39,905 bases of DNA from Bacillota bacterium (GCA_023415145.1 JAEZLW010000086.1:1-39905), one strand, 5' to 3'; positions 17,245 through 24,832 are shown, counted from the first letter of the stretch. The notes: generated from the sequence alone by a model not told the origin. A program made the numbers and translations.

Positions 17245-19230
17245 ATGCGCCCCATTGTAAAGCTGACGCCGGAAGTCATCGGCAAAATTGCAGCCGGTGA
17301 AGTGGTTGAGCGCCCTGCCGCCGCCATCAAGGAAATGGTTGAAAACAGCGTGGATGCCGGCGCCAGCGCTATTACCATAGAAATCCGGGATGGGGGAATC
17401 ACCTACATCCGCATTACCGATAACGGCAGTGGTATCCCCCAACCGCAAATCCGCATGGCCTTTGAACGGCATGCCACCAGCAAGATCGTCACCTCAGAGG
17501 ATTTGCATCATATAGAAACCCTTGGCTTTCGGGGGGAAGCACTGGCTTCCATTGCGGCTGTAAGCCGGGTAACATGCACCACACGCATCCGTGGGGAAGA
17601 CAGCGGTATAGCGGTTGTCAATGAGGGTGGCATGATTCAGGAGATTCGCGAGGCTGCCTGTCCCGAAGGGACGACATTCATCGTTCGTGATCTATTTTTC
17701 AATACGCCCGTCCGGTTGAAGTTCTTGAAAAAGCCCGCTGCCGAGGCAGCCTTTGTATCTGATCTTGTCATGCGTCTGATCCTTTCCAATCCCGCGATAT
17801 CCTTTCGCTTGATCAGTCAGGGGAAAGTAATCTATCACAGCCCCGGCGACGGCAAGCTGGAGTCTGCTGTATTCAGCATCTACGGCAAAGAAATGCTCAA
17901 ATCCATGCGTTCTATTTCAGGCGGTTCACGGGGTTTATGGTTGGAGGGGTATATAGGTATTGGGGACAGTGCCAGGGGAAATCGCAGCCATCAATCCTTT
18001 TTTATCAATGGAAGGTATATGAAAAGCGGTCTTCTTTCCCAAGCGTTGGAACAAGGATGCAGGGAACGGGTGACCATCGGCCATTTTCCCACTTGTGTAT
18101 TGCACCTGAAAATGGCGCTGGAAGCAGTGGATGTGAATGTGCATCCCAACAAGATGGAAGTCCGTTTTCAGAGTGAAAATGATGTTTTCGAAGCTGTGCG
18201 TGATATGATCCTGGATGTGCTGCGCAAGGATACACCACTTGAAAATGTACCGGAGATGGGGTTGAATCCTGCAAAAACCACTACCCATCTGTTTACAAAC
18301 AACGTCGTTGTGCAAAAAACAGATGTCACCAATCCAGACATCGGTCTAATTGCACCGGCAGCGAAAAACAATGCAACGGATACATCAGATAACAGACCCG
18401 AGTTCAAGATCCAATCACAGAGAATAGAACCACGGTCTGTACCAATGACTCCTGATAGAAGCCCTATTGTTGTGCCGGTACCCGGCCGGGAGCAAGGTCG
18501 TGTATTGCGGGAAACATATATGTCTGCTTCCATGACGCCGCTTTTTTCTGAGCATCAACAAGCGGTTCCCTCCAGCACTGAACAGCCTCCTGCCGATACC
18601 GTACAATCTAATCAAAAGATGGAAGCCATCCCTGTATTGCTTGAAACGGAAATGAAGCCTGAATTAAAAGTGCTGGGCGTGGTGTTTCAAACGTACATAC
18701 TCATCGAATTTGGGGATAAAATGCTGTTGATCGATCAGCATGCCGCCCATGAAAGGTTGCTGTTTGACCAAATGATTCGGGCGTATGATCAAAAGACGGC
18801 TTCACAGCCTTTGCTTGTGCCCCAGGTGGTGACACTGACTCACCGGGAATTGGAGACGCTTTACGAGAATCAGGAAGCTCTTGCCGGGGCCGGGTTCGAA
18901 GTATCCTCCTTTGGTGACCATGCCGTGCAAGTAAGATCGGTACCCATCATTCTGGGGCAGCCCCAGGCAAAGAGCTTTCTTCTGGAGTTGCTGGATGAGT
19001 TGGAAACAATGCGCGGCTTGAATTCCCTGGAGAAGCGGCGAATAGCCATATTGCAAATGGCCTGCAAACGCGCCGTTAAAGGCGGGGAACGTTTACCGAT
19101 GGTAGAAATTGAGGATTTGGTGCGAAGAACCACTCAAACGGGCGTTACACCAACCTGTCCCCATGGCCGGCCGCTGGTGATTACCATCACCCATCAGGAT
19201 TTGGACAAACGATTCAAGCGCATACAATAA
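17245..19230 (+). CDS. mutL: DNA mismatch repair endonuclease MutL
   Basis: 661 residues from ATG 17245 (AAGGAGG 6 bases upstream). GHKL ATPase motifs: E-M-V-E-N-S-V-D-A-G, D-N-G-S-G-I and T-L-G-F-R-G-E-A-L-A-S-I. After a long, low-conservation linker (about residues 340-460), the C-terminal domain has the endonuclease motifs D-Q-H-A-A-H-E (D497), A-C-K-R-A, C-P-H-G-R-P and the terminal F-K-R. This is the nicking type of MutL used by bacteria without MutH. The last position of DQHA-x2-E-x4-E is Asp instead of Glu, a conservative change. It lies 10 bases after mutS. Confidence 0.97.
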   Translation: MRPIVKLTPEVIGKIAAGEVVERPAAAIKEMVENSVDAGASAITIEIRDGGITYIRITDNGSGIPQPQIRMAFERHATSKIVTSEDLHHIETLGFRGEALASIAAVSRVTCTTRIRGEDSGIAVVNEGGMIQEIREAACPEGTTFIVRDLFFNTPVRLKFLKKPAAEAAFVSDLVMRLILSNPAISFRLISQGKVIYHSPGDGKLESAVFSIYGKEMLKSMRSISGGSRGLWLEGYIGIGDSARGNRSHQSFFINGRYMKSGLLSQALEQGCRERVTIGHFPTCVLHLKMALEAVDVNVHPNKMEVRFQSENDVFEAVRDMILDVLRKDTPLENVPEMGLNPAKTTTHLFTNNVVVQKTDVTNPDIGLIAPAAKNNATDTSDNRPEFKIQSQRIEPRSVPMTPDRSPIVVPVPGREQGRVLRETYMSASMTPLFSEHQQAVPSSTEQPPADTVQSNQKMEAIPVLLETEMKPELKVLGVVFQTYILIEFGDKMLLIDQHAAHERLLFDQMIRAYDQKTASQPLLVPQVVTLTHRELETLYENQEALAGAGFEVSSFGDHAVQVRSVPIILGQPQAKSFLLELLDELETMRGLNSLEKRRIAILQMACKRAVKGGERLPMVEIEDLVRRTTQTGVTPTCPHGRPLVITITHQDLDKRFKRIQ

Positions 19231-19249
19231 CCGGAAGGATGTCCGTTTC

Positions 19250-20182
19250 GTGTTAAAGCCGCCCTTGATTGTCATCGCAGGCCCTACGGCCAGCGGAAAA
19301 ACCAGCCTGTCCATCGCCCTTTCACATAAGCTGCAGGGTGAAGTGATTGCTATGGATTCCATGCAAGTCTACATGCACATGGACATTGGTACTGCCAAAC
19401 CCACCATGTTGGAACGGGAGGGTATCCCGCATCACATGCTGGACGTGGCTGATCCCAAAGACGCTTACTCCGTAGCCGAATACGCAAAGCAGGCAAAAGC
19501 CTGCATCAATGATGTCCATCAAAGAGGAAAAATCCCTATCCTGACAGGCGGTACGGGGTTGTATTTGAAAGCGCTGACCACTTCCATGGAACTGGGCGGA
19601 ACGCAAGGCGATCCAGCGCTGCGGGAACGGTTAACGCTTATTGCAAAGGAAGAGAACGGCAGCGAAACGCTCCATGAAATGCTTCAAAGAGCTGATCCTG
19701 TCTCAGCAAACCGGCTGCACAGGAATGATCTTCGCCGCATCATCAGGGCACTGGAAGTGTATGAACTGACTGGCAAGCCCATATCCTGCCAGCAGCCCAA
19801 CGAGCAGATAGAAGCCCCTTACCGTTTTTGCATCCTTGGGCTTTTCATGGAACGGGAAACACTGTACAAACGAATTGAAGACCGGGTTGATCATATGATA
19901 GACATGGGCCTTCTTGCAGAAGTGGAAAGCCTTCTGCGCATGGGTGTGCCCAAAGAAGCCCAGTCCATGCAAGGCCTGGGTTATAAGGAACTGATTCCTG
20001 TGGTATTAAATGAACAGCCGCTGAAACAGGCTGTGAAAGCCGTTAAGCTGGGTACACGCCATTATGCCAAACGGCAGATGACCTGGTTTCGCCGGACAGA
20101 AGGCATCGTTTGGCTGGATCCTCTGGCAAAAGATTGCGTGGATCGTGCCTTGAACCATGTACAGACCACTCTTGGTTTTTAG
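19250..20182 (+). CDS. miaA: tRNA dimethylallyltransferase MiaA
   Basis: 310 residues. MiaA transfers a dimethylallyl group to N6 of A37, the first step before MiaB. P-loop G-P-T-A-S-G-K-T-S at 9-17, then A-M-D-S-M-Q-V-Y-M-H-M-D-I-G-T-A-K-P (D-S-x-Q-x-Y), P-H-H-M-L-D-V, T-G-G-T-G-L-Y-L-K-A and R-R-I-I-R-A-L-E-V-Y. The C-terminal Y-A-K-R-Q-M-T-W-F-R tRNA-binding motif is present. The start is GTG 19250, with GGAAGGA about 10 bases upstream. In B. subtilis hfq follows miaA; here only 31 bases separate it from the YnbB-type gene and no hfq fits. Confidence 0.97.
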   Translation: MLKPPLIVIAGPTASGKTSLSIALSHKLQGEVIAMDSMQVYMHMDIGTAKPTMLEREGIPHHMLDVADPKDAYSVAEYAKQAKACINDVHQRGKIPILTGGTGLYLKALTTSMELGGTQGDPALRERLTLIAKEENGSETLHEMLQRADPVSANRLHRNDLRRIIRALEVYELTGKPISCQQPNEQIEAPYRFCILGLFMERETLYKRIEDRVDHMIDMGLLAEVESLLRMGVPKEAQSMQGLGYKELIPVVLNEQPLKQAVKAVKLGTRHYAKRQMTWFRRTEGIVWLDPLAKDCVDRALNHVQTTLGF

Positions 20183-20213
20183 AAGAACAAGGCAATGAAA
20201 GGGTAATCGCAAA

Positions 20214-21458
20214 ATGACGGATATCGAAAAACTGATTGCTAAGGCGCAAGCTGACTGCGAAAAATCATTTGCTTCATTGGAAGAGACAGAGATATACAAC
20301 ACAAGGCGGGTGCTATCCGCCATGCAAAAGCATCAGGTAGCATCACGCCACTTTGCGCCGACCACCGGCTATGGGTATGGTGACATAGGCCGGGATACGC
20401 TGGAAGCTATTTATGCCGATGTGTTCCAAACGGAAACAGCCATTGTTCGGCCTCATATTGCCTCAGGAACGCATGCGCTTGCGCTGTGCCTCTTCGGTCT
20501 GTTGCTGCCGGGGGACCATCTTCTATCCGCCTCCGGCAAGCCTTACGACACGCTGGATGAAGTTATCGGCATTGCTGGACAGGCACCAGGTTCCCTTAAG
20601 GAAATGAACGTTTCCTACAGCCATGTGGAACTGGATTATCAGGGAAAACTGGATCTTGACGCTGTCCAAAAGGCCATCAGGCCTAATACACGGGTGGTGA
20701 TGATTCAGCGAAGCCGCGGTTATGCCTTAAGGAACCCACTAAATCCGGAGGATGTAAGGCCGCTGGCAGAGCTATTGCACCGGGATTATCCAGGAATCCG
20801 TCTGATGGTGGACAATTGCTATGGGGAGTTTGTGCAAAAAACGGAGCCGAGTCAACATGGCGCAGATGTATGCGTTGGAAGCCTGATTAAAAATCCCGGT
20901 GGAGGGCTGGCACCTACCGGGGGATATATTGTGGGCAAAGAAGACTGTATCAAGCGTATCGCATCCAGGTTGACAGCGCCGGGGATTGGCCAGGAGGTAG
21001 GTTCCTATGCTGGCAGCTACCAACCTTTTTATCAAGGGCTGTTTCTTGCGCCGCATGTGGTGATGCAAGCACTGAAGACGGCCATACTGGCTGCCCGGTC
21101 ATTTGAATTGCTTGGGATGAAAACGACACCTTCAGCATTGTCTTTGCGTTCGGACATCATACAGGCCATTGAAATGCGGTCCCCGCAGCGACTGATTGCA
21201 TTTTGCCAGGGGATTCAGGCCGCTTCCCCGGTAGACAGCATGGCAGTGCCGGAACCCTGGGACATGCCTGGTTATCAAAATCAAGTCATTATGGCTGCGG
21301 GCACATTTGTTTCCGGTGCTTCCATCGAGCTCAGCGCTGACGCACCCATGCGGGAGCCTTATATCGCTTACCTGCAAGGCGGTTTGACCTATAGCCACGG
21401 CAAAATCGCTCTTCAAAACGCACTTGAGCATATGCAGCGCTCTGGATGCCTGAAATAG
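20214..21458 (+). CDS. ynbB: PLP-dependent methionine gamma-lyase family protein (YnbB type, 'aluminium resistance')
   Basis: 414 residues. The sequence matches the Met_gamma_lyase family of fold-type I PLP enzymes long annotated as aluminium resistance proteins: T-G-Y-G-Y-G-D-I-G-R-D-T-L-E, R-P-H-I-A-S-G-T-H-A-L, S-G-K-P-Y-D-T-L and the probable PLP lysine K226 in S-L-I-K-N-P-G-G-G. The true substrate is unproven. It sits downstream of miaA as ynbB does in B. subtilis, which strengthens the assignment. The ATG at 20214 has a GAAAGGG site about 10 bases upstream. Confidence 0.9.
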   Translation: MTDIEKLIAKAQADCEKSFASLEETEIYNTRRVLSAMQKHQVASRHFAPTTGYGYGDIGRDTLEAIYADVFQTETAIVRPHIASGTHALALCLFGLLLPGDHLLSASGKPYDTLDEVIGIAGQAPGSLKEMNVSYSHVELDYQGKLDLDAVQKAIRPNTRVVMIQRSRGYALRNPLNPEDVRPLAELLHRDYPGIRLMVDNCYGEFVQKTEPSQHGADVCVGSLIKNPGGGLAPTGGYIVGKEDCIKRIASRLTAPGIGQEVGSYAGSYQPFYQGLFLAPHVVMQALKTAILAARSFELLGMKTTPSALSLRSDIIQAIEMRSPQRLIAFCQGIQAASPVDSMAVPEPWDMPGYQNQVIMAAGTFVSGASIELSADAPMREPYIAYLQGGLTYSHGKIALQNALEHMQRSGCLK

Positions 21459-21468
21459 ATACATTTTT

Positions 21469-21498
21469 TCATGTTTGCATCCACTCCCGTCATATAAT
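21469..21498 (+). promoter_or_regulatory. Candidate sigma-E-type (mother-cell) promoter of the spoIVF-like genes
   Basis: TCATGTTT (21469-21476), 14-base spacer, CATATAAT (21491-21498). This is close to my recollection of the B. subtilis sigma-E pattern (ATA-containing -35, CATACA-T -10), the sigma factor that transcribes spoIVFAB. The same bases also contain TATAAT (21493-21498), so a sigma-A promoter with a poor -35 is possible. Confidence 0.4.
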
Positions 21499-21517
21499 TG
21501 GCAGAAGGGAGTGGATG
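21478..21517 (+). repeat. Perfect 11-bp inverted repeat covering the ribosome-binding site
   Basis: Left arm CATCCACTCCC (21478-21488), 18-base loop, right arm GGGAGTGGATG (21507-21517). The right arm contains the Shine-Dalgarno sequence (AAGGGAG) of the gene starting at 21520, so in an RNA covering both arms that site would be paired. There is no T run after it, so it is not a terminator. Confidence 0.8.
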
Positions 21518-21519
21518 TC

Positions 21520-22263
21520 ATGTCAAACCGGCCTTTGCCCAAAGCACAAGCCAAGCCCATGCATGTGGTTCATAGAAAGCCCATGAATTTGGTTCAACGA
21601 AAACCCATGAATGGCCTGGGCAATGTCCTCTCAAAGGAGCCCGATAAAGAAAAGGAAAAAGATATGGAGTGGGTAAAGCCCCGCAAAAAAGACTTCGCGG
21701 AGCGATTGACGCGCAACGTAGCAGTGGCTGCTGCGCTTTTGTTGTGCGCGGTTGCCGTTCGCAACGCCGCGCTGCCCCAGGCAAAGGATGTTTTCTCGGC
21801 CATCCAGGACAGTGTGACAATGGACATTAACGAATCACTGGGCAAACTGACGTTTGTCTCCAATCTTCTGCCGGAGTCCGCGCTGGTTTTCCTAAACAGC
21901 AATGAAACAGTACAGGTATCCGCTCCTGTCCATGGGGACATCGTACACGTCTTCCATGAAGAAGAACCGTATATCGGGCTGTTGGGCGTATCCTCAGACG
22001 TTCGTGTGGCTGCCGATGGGGAAGTCATGAACGTGGCGCATGGGGATGGGGAAGAGCGTGGCGTCCGCATCCGTCATGAGGATGGGCTGGAAACGCTGTA
22101 CGGCAATCTGATGGAGTGCTTTGTATCGGAAGGCGACCAGGTTTATGAGGGTGATATCATCGGGGAGACGGCGGCAAAACAGCCGGTATACTTTGAGGTT
22201 CGTAAAAATGGCCGGTCCGTTGACCCGGTTCCTTTGATGCGGGAAGTGGTGGCTGTGCCGTGA
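21520..22263 (+). CDS. spoIVFA: SpoIVFA-like membrane protein with degenerate M23 (LytM) domain
   Basis: 247 residues from ATG 21520 (GAAGGGAG 6-10 bases upstream). The basic N-terminus holds three copies of an 8-residue repeat, a single membrane segment lies near 63-82 (V-A-V-A-A-A-L-L-L-C-A-V-A-V), and the C-terminal about 90 residues are an M23/LytM-like domain. Catalytic metal ligands appear lost: the usual H-L-H-F-E is P-V-Y-F-E here and the Y-x-H-L is Y-G-N-L. A non-catalytic LytM domain on a membrane anchor, directly upstream of an M50 protease, is the SpoIVFA arrangement; in B. subtilis SpoIVFA anchors and restrains SpoIVFB until late sporulation. The next gene starts within its stop codon (GTGA). 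Confidence 0.75.
   Translation: MSNRPLPKAQAKPMHVVHRKPMNLVQRKPMNGLGNVLSKEPDKEKEKDMEWVKPRKKDFAERLTRNVAVAAALLLCAVAVRNAALPQAKDVFSAIQDSVTMDINESLGKLTFVSNLLPESALVFLNSNETVQVSAPVHGDIVHVFHEEEPYIGLLGVSSDVRVAADGEVMNVAHGDGEERGVRIRHEDGLETLYGNLMECFVSEGDQVYEGDIIGETAAKQPVYFEVRKNGRSVDPVPLMREVVAVP
21553..21624 (+). repeat. Tandem 24-bp (8-residue) repeat in the SpoIVFA-like gene
   Basis: Three in-frame units encode K-P-M-H-V-V-H-R, K-P-M-N-L-V-Q-R and K-P-M-N-G-L-G-N (residues 12-35). The first two are similar along their whole length and the third matches only over its first half. The product would be a basic cytoplasmic tail before the membrane segment. Confidence 0.8.
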
Positions 22264-23141
22264 AAGCGTTGGAAATCAACCATACCCGAATCCGCATCCA
22301 TCCGCTGGCGCTTTTTGGTGCAATTGTGTTCATCGGCATAGGGCAGGGGAGTGCGCTTCTATCCGCCTTGTTGGCGCTTTTGCTTCACGAATTGGCGCAT
22401 GTGTTTGCTGCCAAGGCATTCCATTTGCCTGTGCCGGAGGTTGAAATCACACCCTTTGGTGGTGTTGCCCGCATGGAGGATATCTGTGAGGCTACTCCTT
22501 TGCAGCAGTTTGTGGTGGCAGCGGCAGGCCCTGCCATGAGCTGGATTTGCTGTCTTATATGCGCTGGTTTGATACAGCTGGGCTGGGTAAGCCTTGCTCA
22601 AATTGAGGGATTTCTCCGCTGGAACCTATTGCTGTTGTGCTTCAATCTGATACCCGTTCTGCCGTTGGATGGCGGGCGTATGATGCAGGCCATACTAACG
22701 CCATGGCTTGGCTGGCAAAAAGCCATGCGCATATTATCCACAGCGGGCATATGTGCTGGCCTGATCATGAATGGGTTGGCCATATGGGGCGCTGTTCACG
22801 GCGTTGCAAATTTGTCACTGGTAATAGCCGGTTGTTATCTGATGTATGCAGCCCACCTTAGCAAAACGATGGCCTCCGTCCAGTGTATTCACAGCGTCAT
22901 ATCCAAGAAAATGAAGCTGGAGCGGGAAAAAACACTGCAGGTGGAATGGCTTGGGGCATCAGGCGTTACCAGTGTAAGGGATCTGTTCCGCAGGATGACA
23001 CCCGGCAAATATCACCGGGTGATTGTCTTGGACGAGGATGGACTCAAAAGCATAGGGGAATTGGATGACGGGGTACTGGTCAATGCTCTTTTGGATACAC
23101 CGGAGGAGACGCTTACCTACCTGCTAAAAACGCAAAAATAA
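22260..23141 (+). CDS. spoIVFB: SpoIVFB-like M50 intramembrane metalloprotease
   Basis: 293 residues, close to the 288 of B. subtilis SpoIVFB, which cleaves pro-sigma-K in the outer forespore membrane. The zinc site is H43-E44-L-A-H47 with the third ligand D137 in L-P-L-D-G-G-R; these residue numbers are the same as those I recall for the B. subtilis enzyme. About six membrane segments fill residues 15-205, and the last about 80 residues resemble the single CBS domain of SpoIVFB (R-V-I-V-L-D-E-D-G-L). The start is GTG 22260, overlapping the upstream stop. A vegetative M50 protease is the alternative; the SpoIVFA-like partner argues for the sporulation role. Confidence 0.82.
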   Translation: MKALEINHTRIRIHPLALFGAIVFIGIGQGSALLSALLALLLHELAHVFAAKAFHLPVPEVEITPFGGVARMEDICEATPLQQFVVAAAGPAMSWICCLICAGLIQLGWVSLAQIEGFLRWNLLLLCFNLIPVLPLDGGRMMQAILTPWLGWQKAMRILSTAGICAGLIMNGLAIWGAVHGVANLSLVIAGCYLMYAAHLSKTMASVQCIHSVISKKMKLEREKTLQVEWLGASGVTSVRDLFRRMTPGKYHRVIVLDEDGLKSIGELDDGVLVNALLDTPEETLTYLLKTQK

Positions 23142-23164
23142 AAGACGCACAAAATGCGTCTTTT
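23140..23164. terminator. Bidirectional terminator between the M50 gene and tRNA-Trp
   Basis: Perfect 10-bp stem AAAAGACGCA / TGCGTCTTTT with a 5-base loop. T-rich tails lie on both sides (TTTT on the plus strand, CTTTTATTTTTG on the minus strand), so it can serve both converging units. It overlaps the last two bases of the M50 stop codon and the last base of the tRNA CCA end. Confidence 0.85.
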
Positions 23165-23237
23165 GGCAGGGGCAGAAGGACTCGAACCCTCAACAAAGGT
23201 TTTGGAGACCCACGTGTTACCATTACACCATGCCCCT
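23164..23237 (-). tRNA. trnW: tRNA-Trp (anticodon CCA)
   Basis: On the minus strand: a 7-bp acceptor stem AGGGGCA / TGCCCCT is perfect, D-arm GTGT / ACAC, anticodon loop CTCCAAA giving anticodon CCA, T-arm GAGGG-TTCGAGT-CCTTC, discriminator G and an encoded CCA tail. G73 and anticodon CCA both fit tryptophan. In the anticodon stem TGGGT / ACCTT, the outermost pair is T-T and the next is G-T, so this stem is weaker than usual. A consensus promoter stands 18 bases upstream. Confidence 0.95.
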
Positions 23238-23255
23238 AAGTGCCGAACGAACTTT

Positions 23256-23284
23256 ATTATACCTTGCAAATGGCATGCTGTCAA
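23256..23284 (-). promoter_or_regulatory. Consensus sigma-A promoter of tRNA-Trp
   Basis: Read on the minus strand: TTGACA (23284-23279), exactly 17 bases, TATAAT (23261-23256). Both elements are perfect, as expected for a stable-RNA gene. Confidence 0.93.
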
Positions 23285-23316
23285 TATCGAATTTGGGGTG
23301 CCCATGGAAAAAAGGG

Positions 23317-23346
23317 TTGGATATTGTATAAGTGCTATGGTATAAT
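23317..23346 (+). promoter_or_regulatory. Sigma-A promoter of proC
   Basis: TTGGAT (23317-23322), 18-base spacer, perfect TATAAT (23341-23346) with an extended -10 TGG directly before it. It is divergent from the tRNA promoter. Confidence 0.75.
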
Positions 23347-23373
23347 CAGGATCATGCGAAAGGGGAAAGGCTG

Positions 23374-24177
23374 ATGAAGATTGGTTTCCTCGGTGCCGGA
23401 AATATGGCCGGTGCAATCCTGAAAGGCCTACTTGAAAAAGGCTTTGTCAAGGGATCGGACGTAATGATCTCAAGGCGTGACCCCATACAGCGTGCTAAAC
23501 TGGCTGAAGACTTTGGCGTACTGGCAGCGGAGGACAACATCCATCTTGTTAAATCCTGCGATGTGTTAGTGCTTGCCGTAAAGCCATATTTTCTGCACGA
23601 GGTCATACAGGAGATCAAACCCCATATTGGGGACAAGCCGGTGATTTCTATCGCGGCCGGATGGTCCTTCGCCGCCCTGAAGGAAGCGTATGCTCCTTAT
23701 CATCCGCCTATCCTTCGCGTATCGGTCAATACGCCGGTTTTGGTGGGGGAAGGTTCCACCGTATTATGCGAAGAAACCACATTTACTTCGGAAATGCTTC
23801 ACTGGGCCAGAGACTTGTTTCTGGCGCTTGGAACCGTACGTACGCTGCCCGAAAGACTTTTGGATGCCGTGGTTGCGGTCAGCGGCAGTGGCGTAGCGTA
23901 TGTGTATGCTTTTATCGAGGCACTGGGGGATGGGGCCGTGCGCCTGGGCCTTCCCAGGGACGTGGCTTATGAAATGGCGGCACAGACCATGATTGGGGCC
24001 GGAAAAATGGTTCTTGCCACCGGAACCCATCCGGGCGCTCTCAAGGATGCCGTGTGCTCGCCGGCGGGAAGCACCATAGAGGCCATTTATGAACTGGAAA
24101 AGAACGGCTTCCGGGGTATTGTGATGGCTGCCATGGATGCCTGTGCCGTAAAACTTAAAAAAATGGCCTCCAATTGA
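23374..24177 (+). CDS. proC: Pyrroline-5-carboxylate reductase
   Basis: 267 residues from ATG 23374 (AAGGGGAAAGG 3-10 bases upstream). Catalyses the last step of proline synthesis, NAD(P)H-dependent reduction of 1-pyrroline-5-carboxylate. Nucleotide-binding motif G-F-L-G-A-G-N-M-A-G at the N-terminus; the substrate and dimer region has V-A-V-S-G-S-G-V-A-Y-V and the family signature P-G-A-L-K-D-A-V-C-S-P-A-G-S-T-I-E-A (SPAGST where many have SPGGTT). rnhA follows after 21 bases and is probably co-transcribed. No other proline genes are in the window. Confidence 0.95.
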   Translation: MKIGFLGAGNMAGAILKGLLEKGFVKGSDVMISRRDPIQRAKLAEDFGVLAAEDNIHLVKSCDVLVLAVKPYFLHEVIQEIKPHIGDKPVISIAAGWSFAALKEAYAPYHPPILRVSVNTPVLVGEGSTVLCEETTFTSEMLHWARDLFLALGTVRTLPERLLDAVVAVSGSGVAYVYAFIEALGDGAVRLGLPRDVAYEMAAQTMIGAGKMVLATGTHPGALKDAVCSPAGSTIEAIYELEKNGFRGIVMAAMDACAVKLKKMASN

Positions 24178-24198
24178 CGAAAGAGGAGTTATTTACAC

Positions 24199-24729
24199 AT
24201 GCAAAACCCAGTAGCGCCGCAGAAATTGGTACAGATCTATACAGACGGCGCCTGTTCGGGAAATCCCGGGCCAGGGGGATGGGCTGCCATCCTATGCTTT
24301 GGGGAACACCGCAAAGAGATTTCCGGTTTTATGCCCGGTACCACCAACAACCGTATGGAGCTGTTTGCGGCCATCAGCGGCCTTGGTGAGCTGAAGCAGC
24401 TATGCCGCGTTCAGTTGTTTTCGGATTCGGCCTATTTGGTGAACGCTTTTGAGGAAAAGTGGATCGATCGCTGGCAGGCAAACGGCTGGAAGACTGCCGG
24501 GGGACAGCCGGTGGAGAACCAGGACCTTTGGCGGCTGCTATTGCATCAAATTAAAAAGCATCAGGTGACTTTTCATAAGGTAAAGGGTCATTCCGATCAT
24601 CCGGAAAACAATCGCTGCGATGAGCTGGCCCGTGGACAAATTCAGGAATATCAGCGCATCAACGGACAGAAGCAAGAGGAATTACCAGTACCTGCCGTTG
24701 CTGCTACTCCGAAGCAAGAAACAAAATAG
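24199..24729 (+). CDS. rnhA: Ribonuclease HI
   Basis: 176 residues; E. coli RNase HI is 155. It removes RNA from RNA-DNA hybrids. The four catalytic acidic residues are visible: D16 (Y-T-D-G-A-C-S-G-N-P-G-P-G-G-W), E54 (N-N-R-M-E-L), D76 (F-S-D-S-A-Y-L-V) and D141 (N-R-C-D-E-L-A-R). The basic handle region of E. coli-type enzymes (K-W-I-D-R-W-Q-A-N-G-W-K) is present. The last about 25 residues are a polar tail beyond the core. GAAAGAGGAG lies about 10 bases before the ATG. Confidence 0.96.
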   Translation: MQNPVAPQKLVQIYTDGACSGNPGPGGWAAILCFGEHRKEISGFMPGTTNNRMELFAAISGLGELKQLCRVQLFSDSAYLVNAFEEKWIDRWQANGWKTAGGQPVENQDLWRLLLHQIKKHQVTFHKVKGHSDHPENNRCDELARGQIQEYQRINGQKQEELPVPAVAATPKQETK

Positions 24730-24770
24730 GAACACAGGGGAAGGGAATGAGACCTTCCCGGCATATTATA

Positions 24771-24802
24771 ACTATTCGCGAAAGGATACTTTAACGAATA
24801 GT
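24771..24802. repeat. 32-bp imperfect palindrome, candidate recombination site or operator
   Basis: Left arm ACTATTCGCGAAAG (24771-24784), 4-base centre GATA, right arm CTTTAACGAATAGT (24789-24802). The arms match at 12 of 14 positions, with the outer 8 bases perfect; the two mismatches are the CG of the left arm against AA of the right. It can also be read as 13-bp arms around a 6-bp core or 12-bp arms around an 8-bp core, the geometry of tyrosine recombinase core sites. One base separates it from the -35 of the recombinase promoter. Confidence 0.7.
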
Positions 24803-24803
24803 A

Positions 24804-24832
24804 TTGACAAAAATTGAAGAGGTTGATATATT
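24804..24832 (+). promoter_or_regulatory. Sigma-A promoter of the tyrosine recombinase gene
   Basis: Perfect TTGACA (24804-24809), 17-base spacer, TATATT (24827-24832; five of six). A transcript would start near 24839, leaving a leader of about 205 bases. Confidence 0.75.

Noticed and set aside
24738..24759. GGGAAGG / CCTTCCC hairpin after rnhA taken as a terminator
   Set aside because: No T run follows, so it is listed only as a hairpin in the intergenic entry.
24771..24802. The palindrome read as a LexA box or as the rnhA terminator
   Set aside because: It lacks the GAAC-N4-GTTC core of LexA boxes and has no T tail; a recombination site or operator remains more likely.
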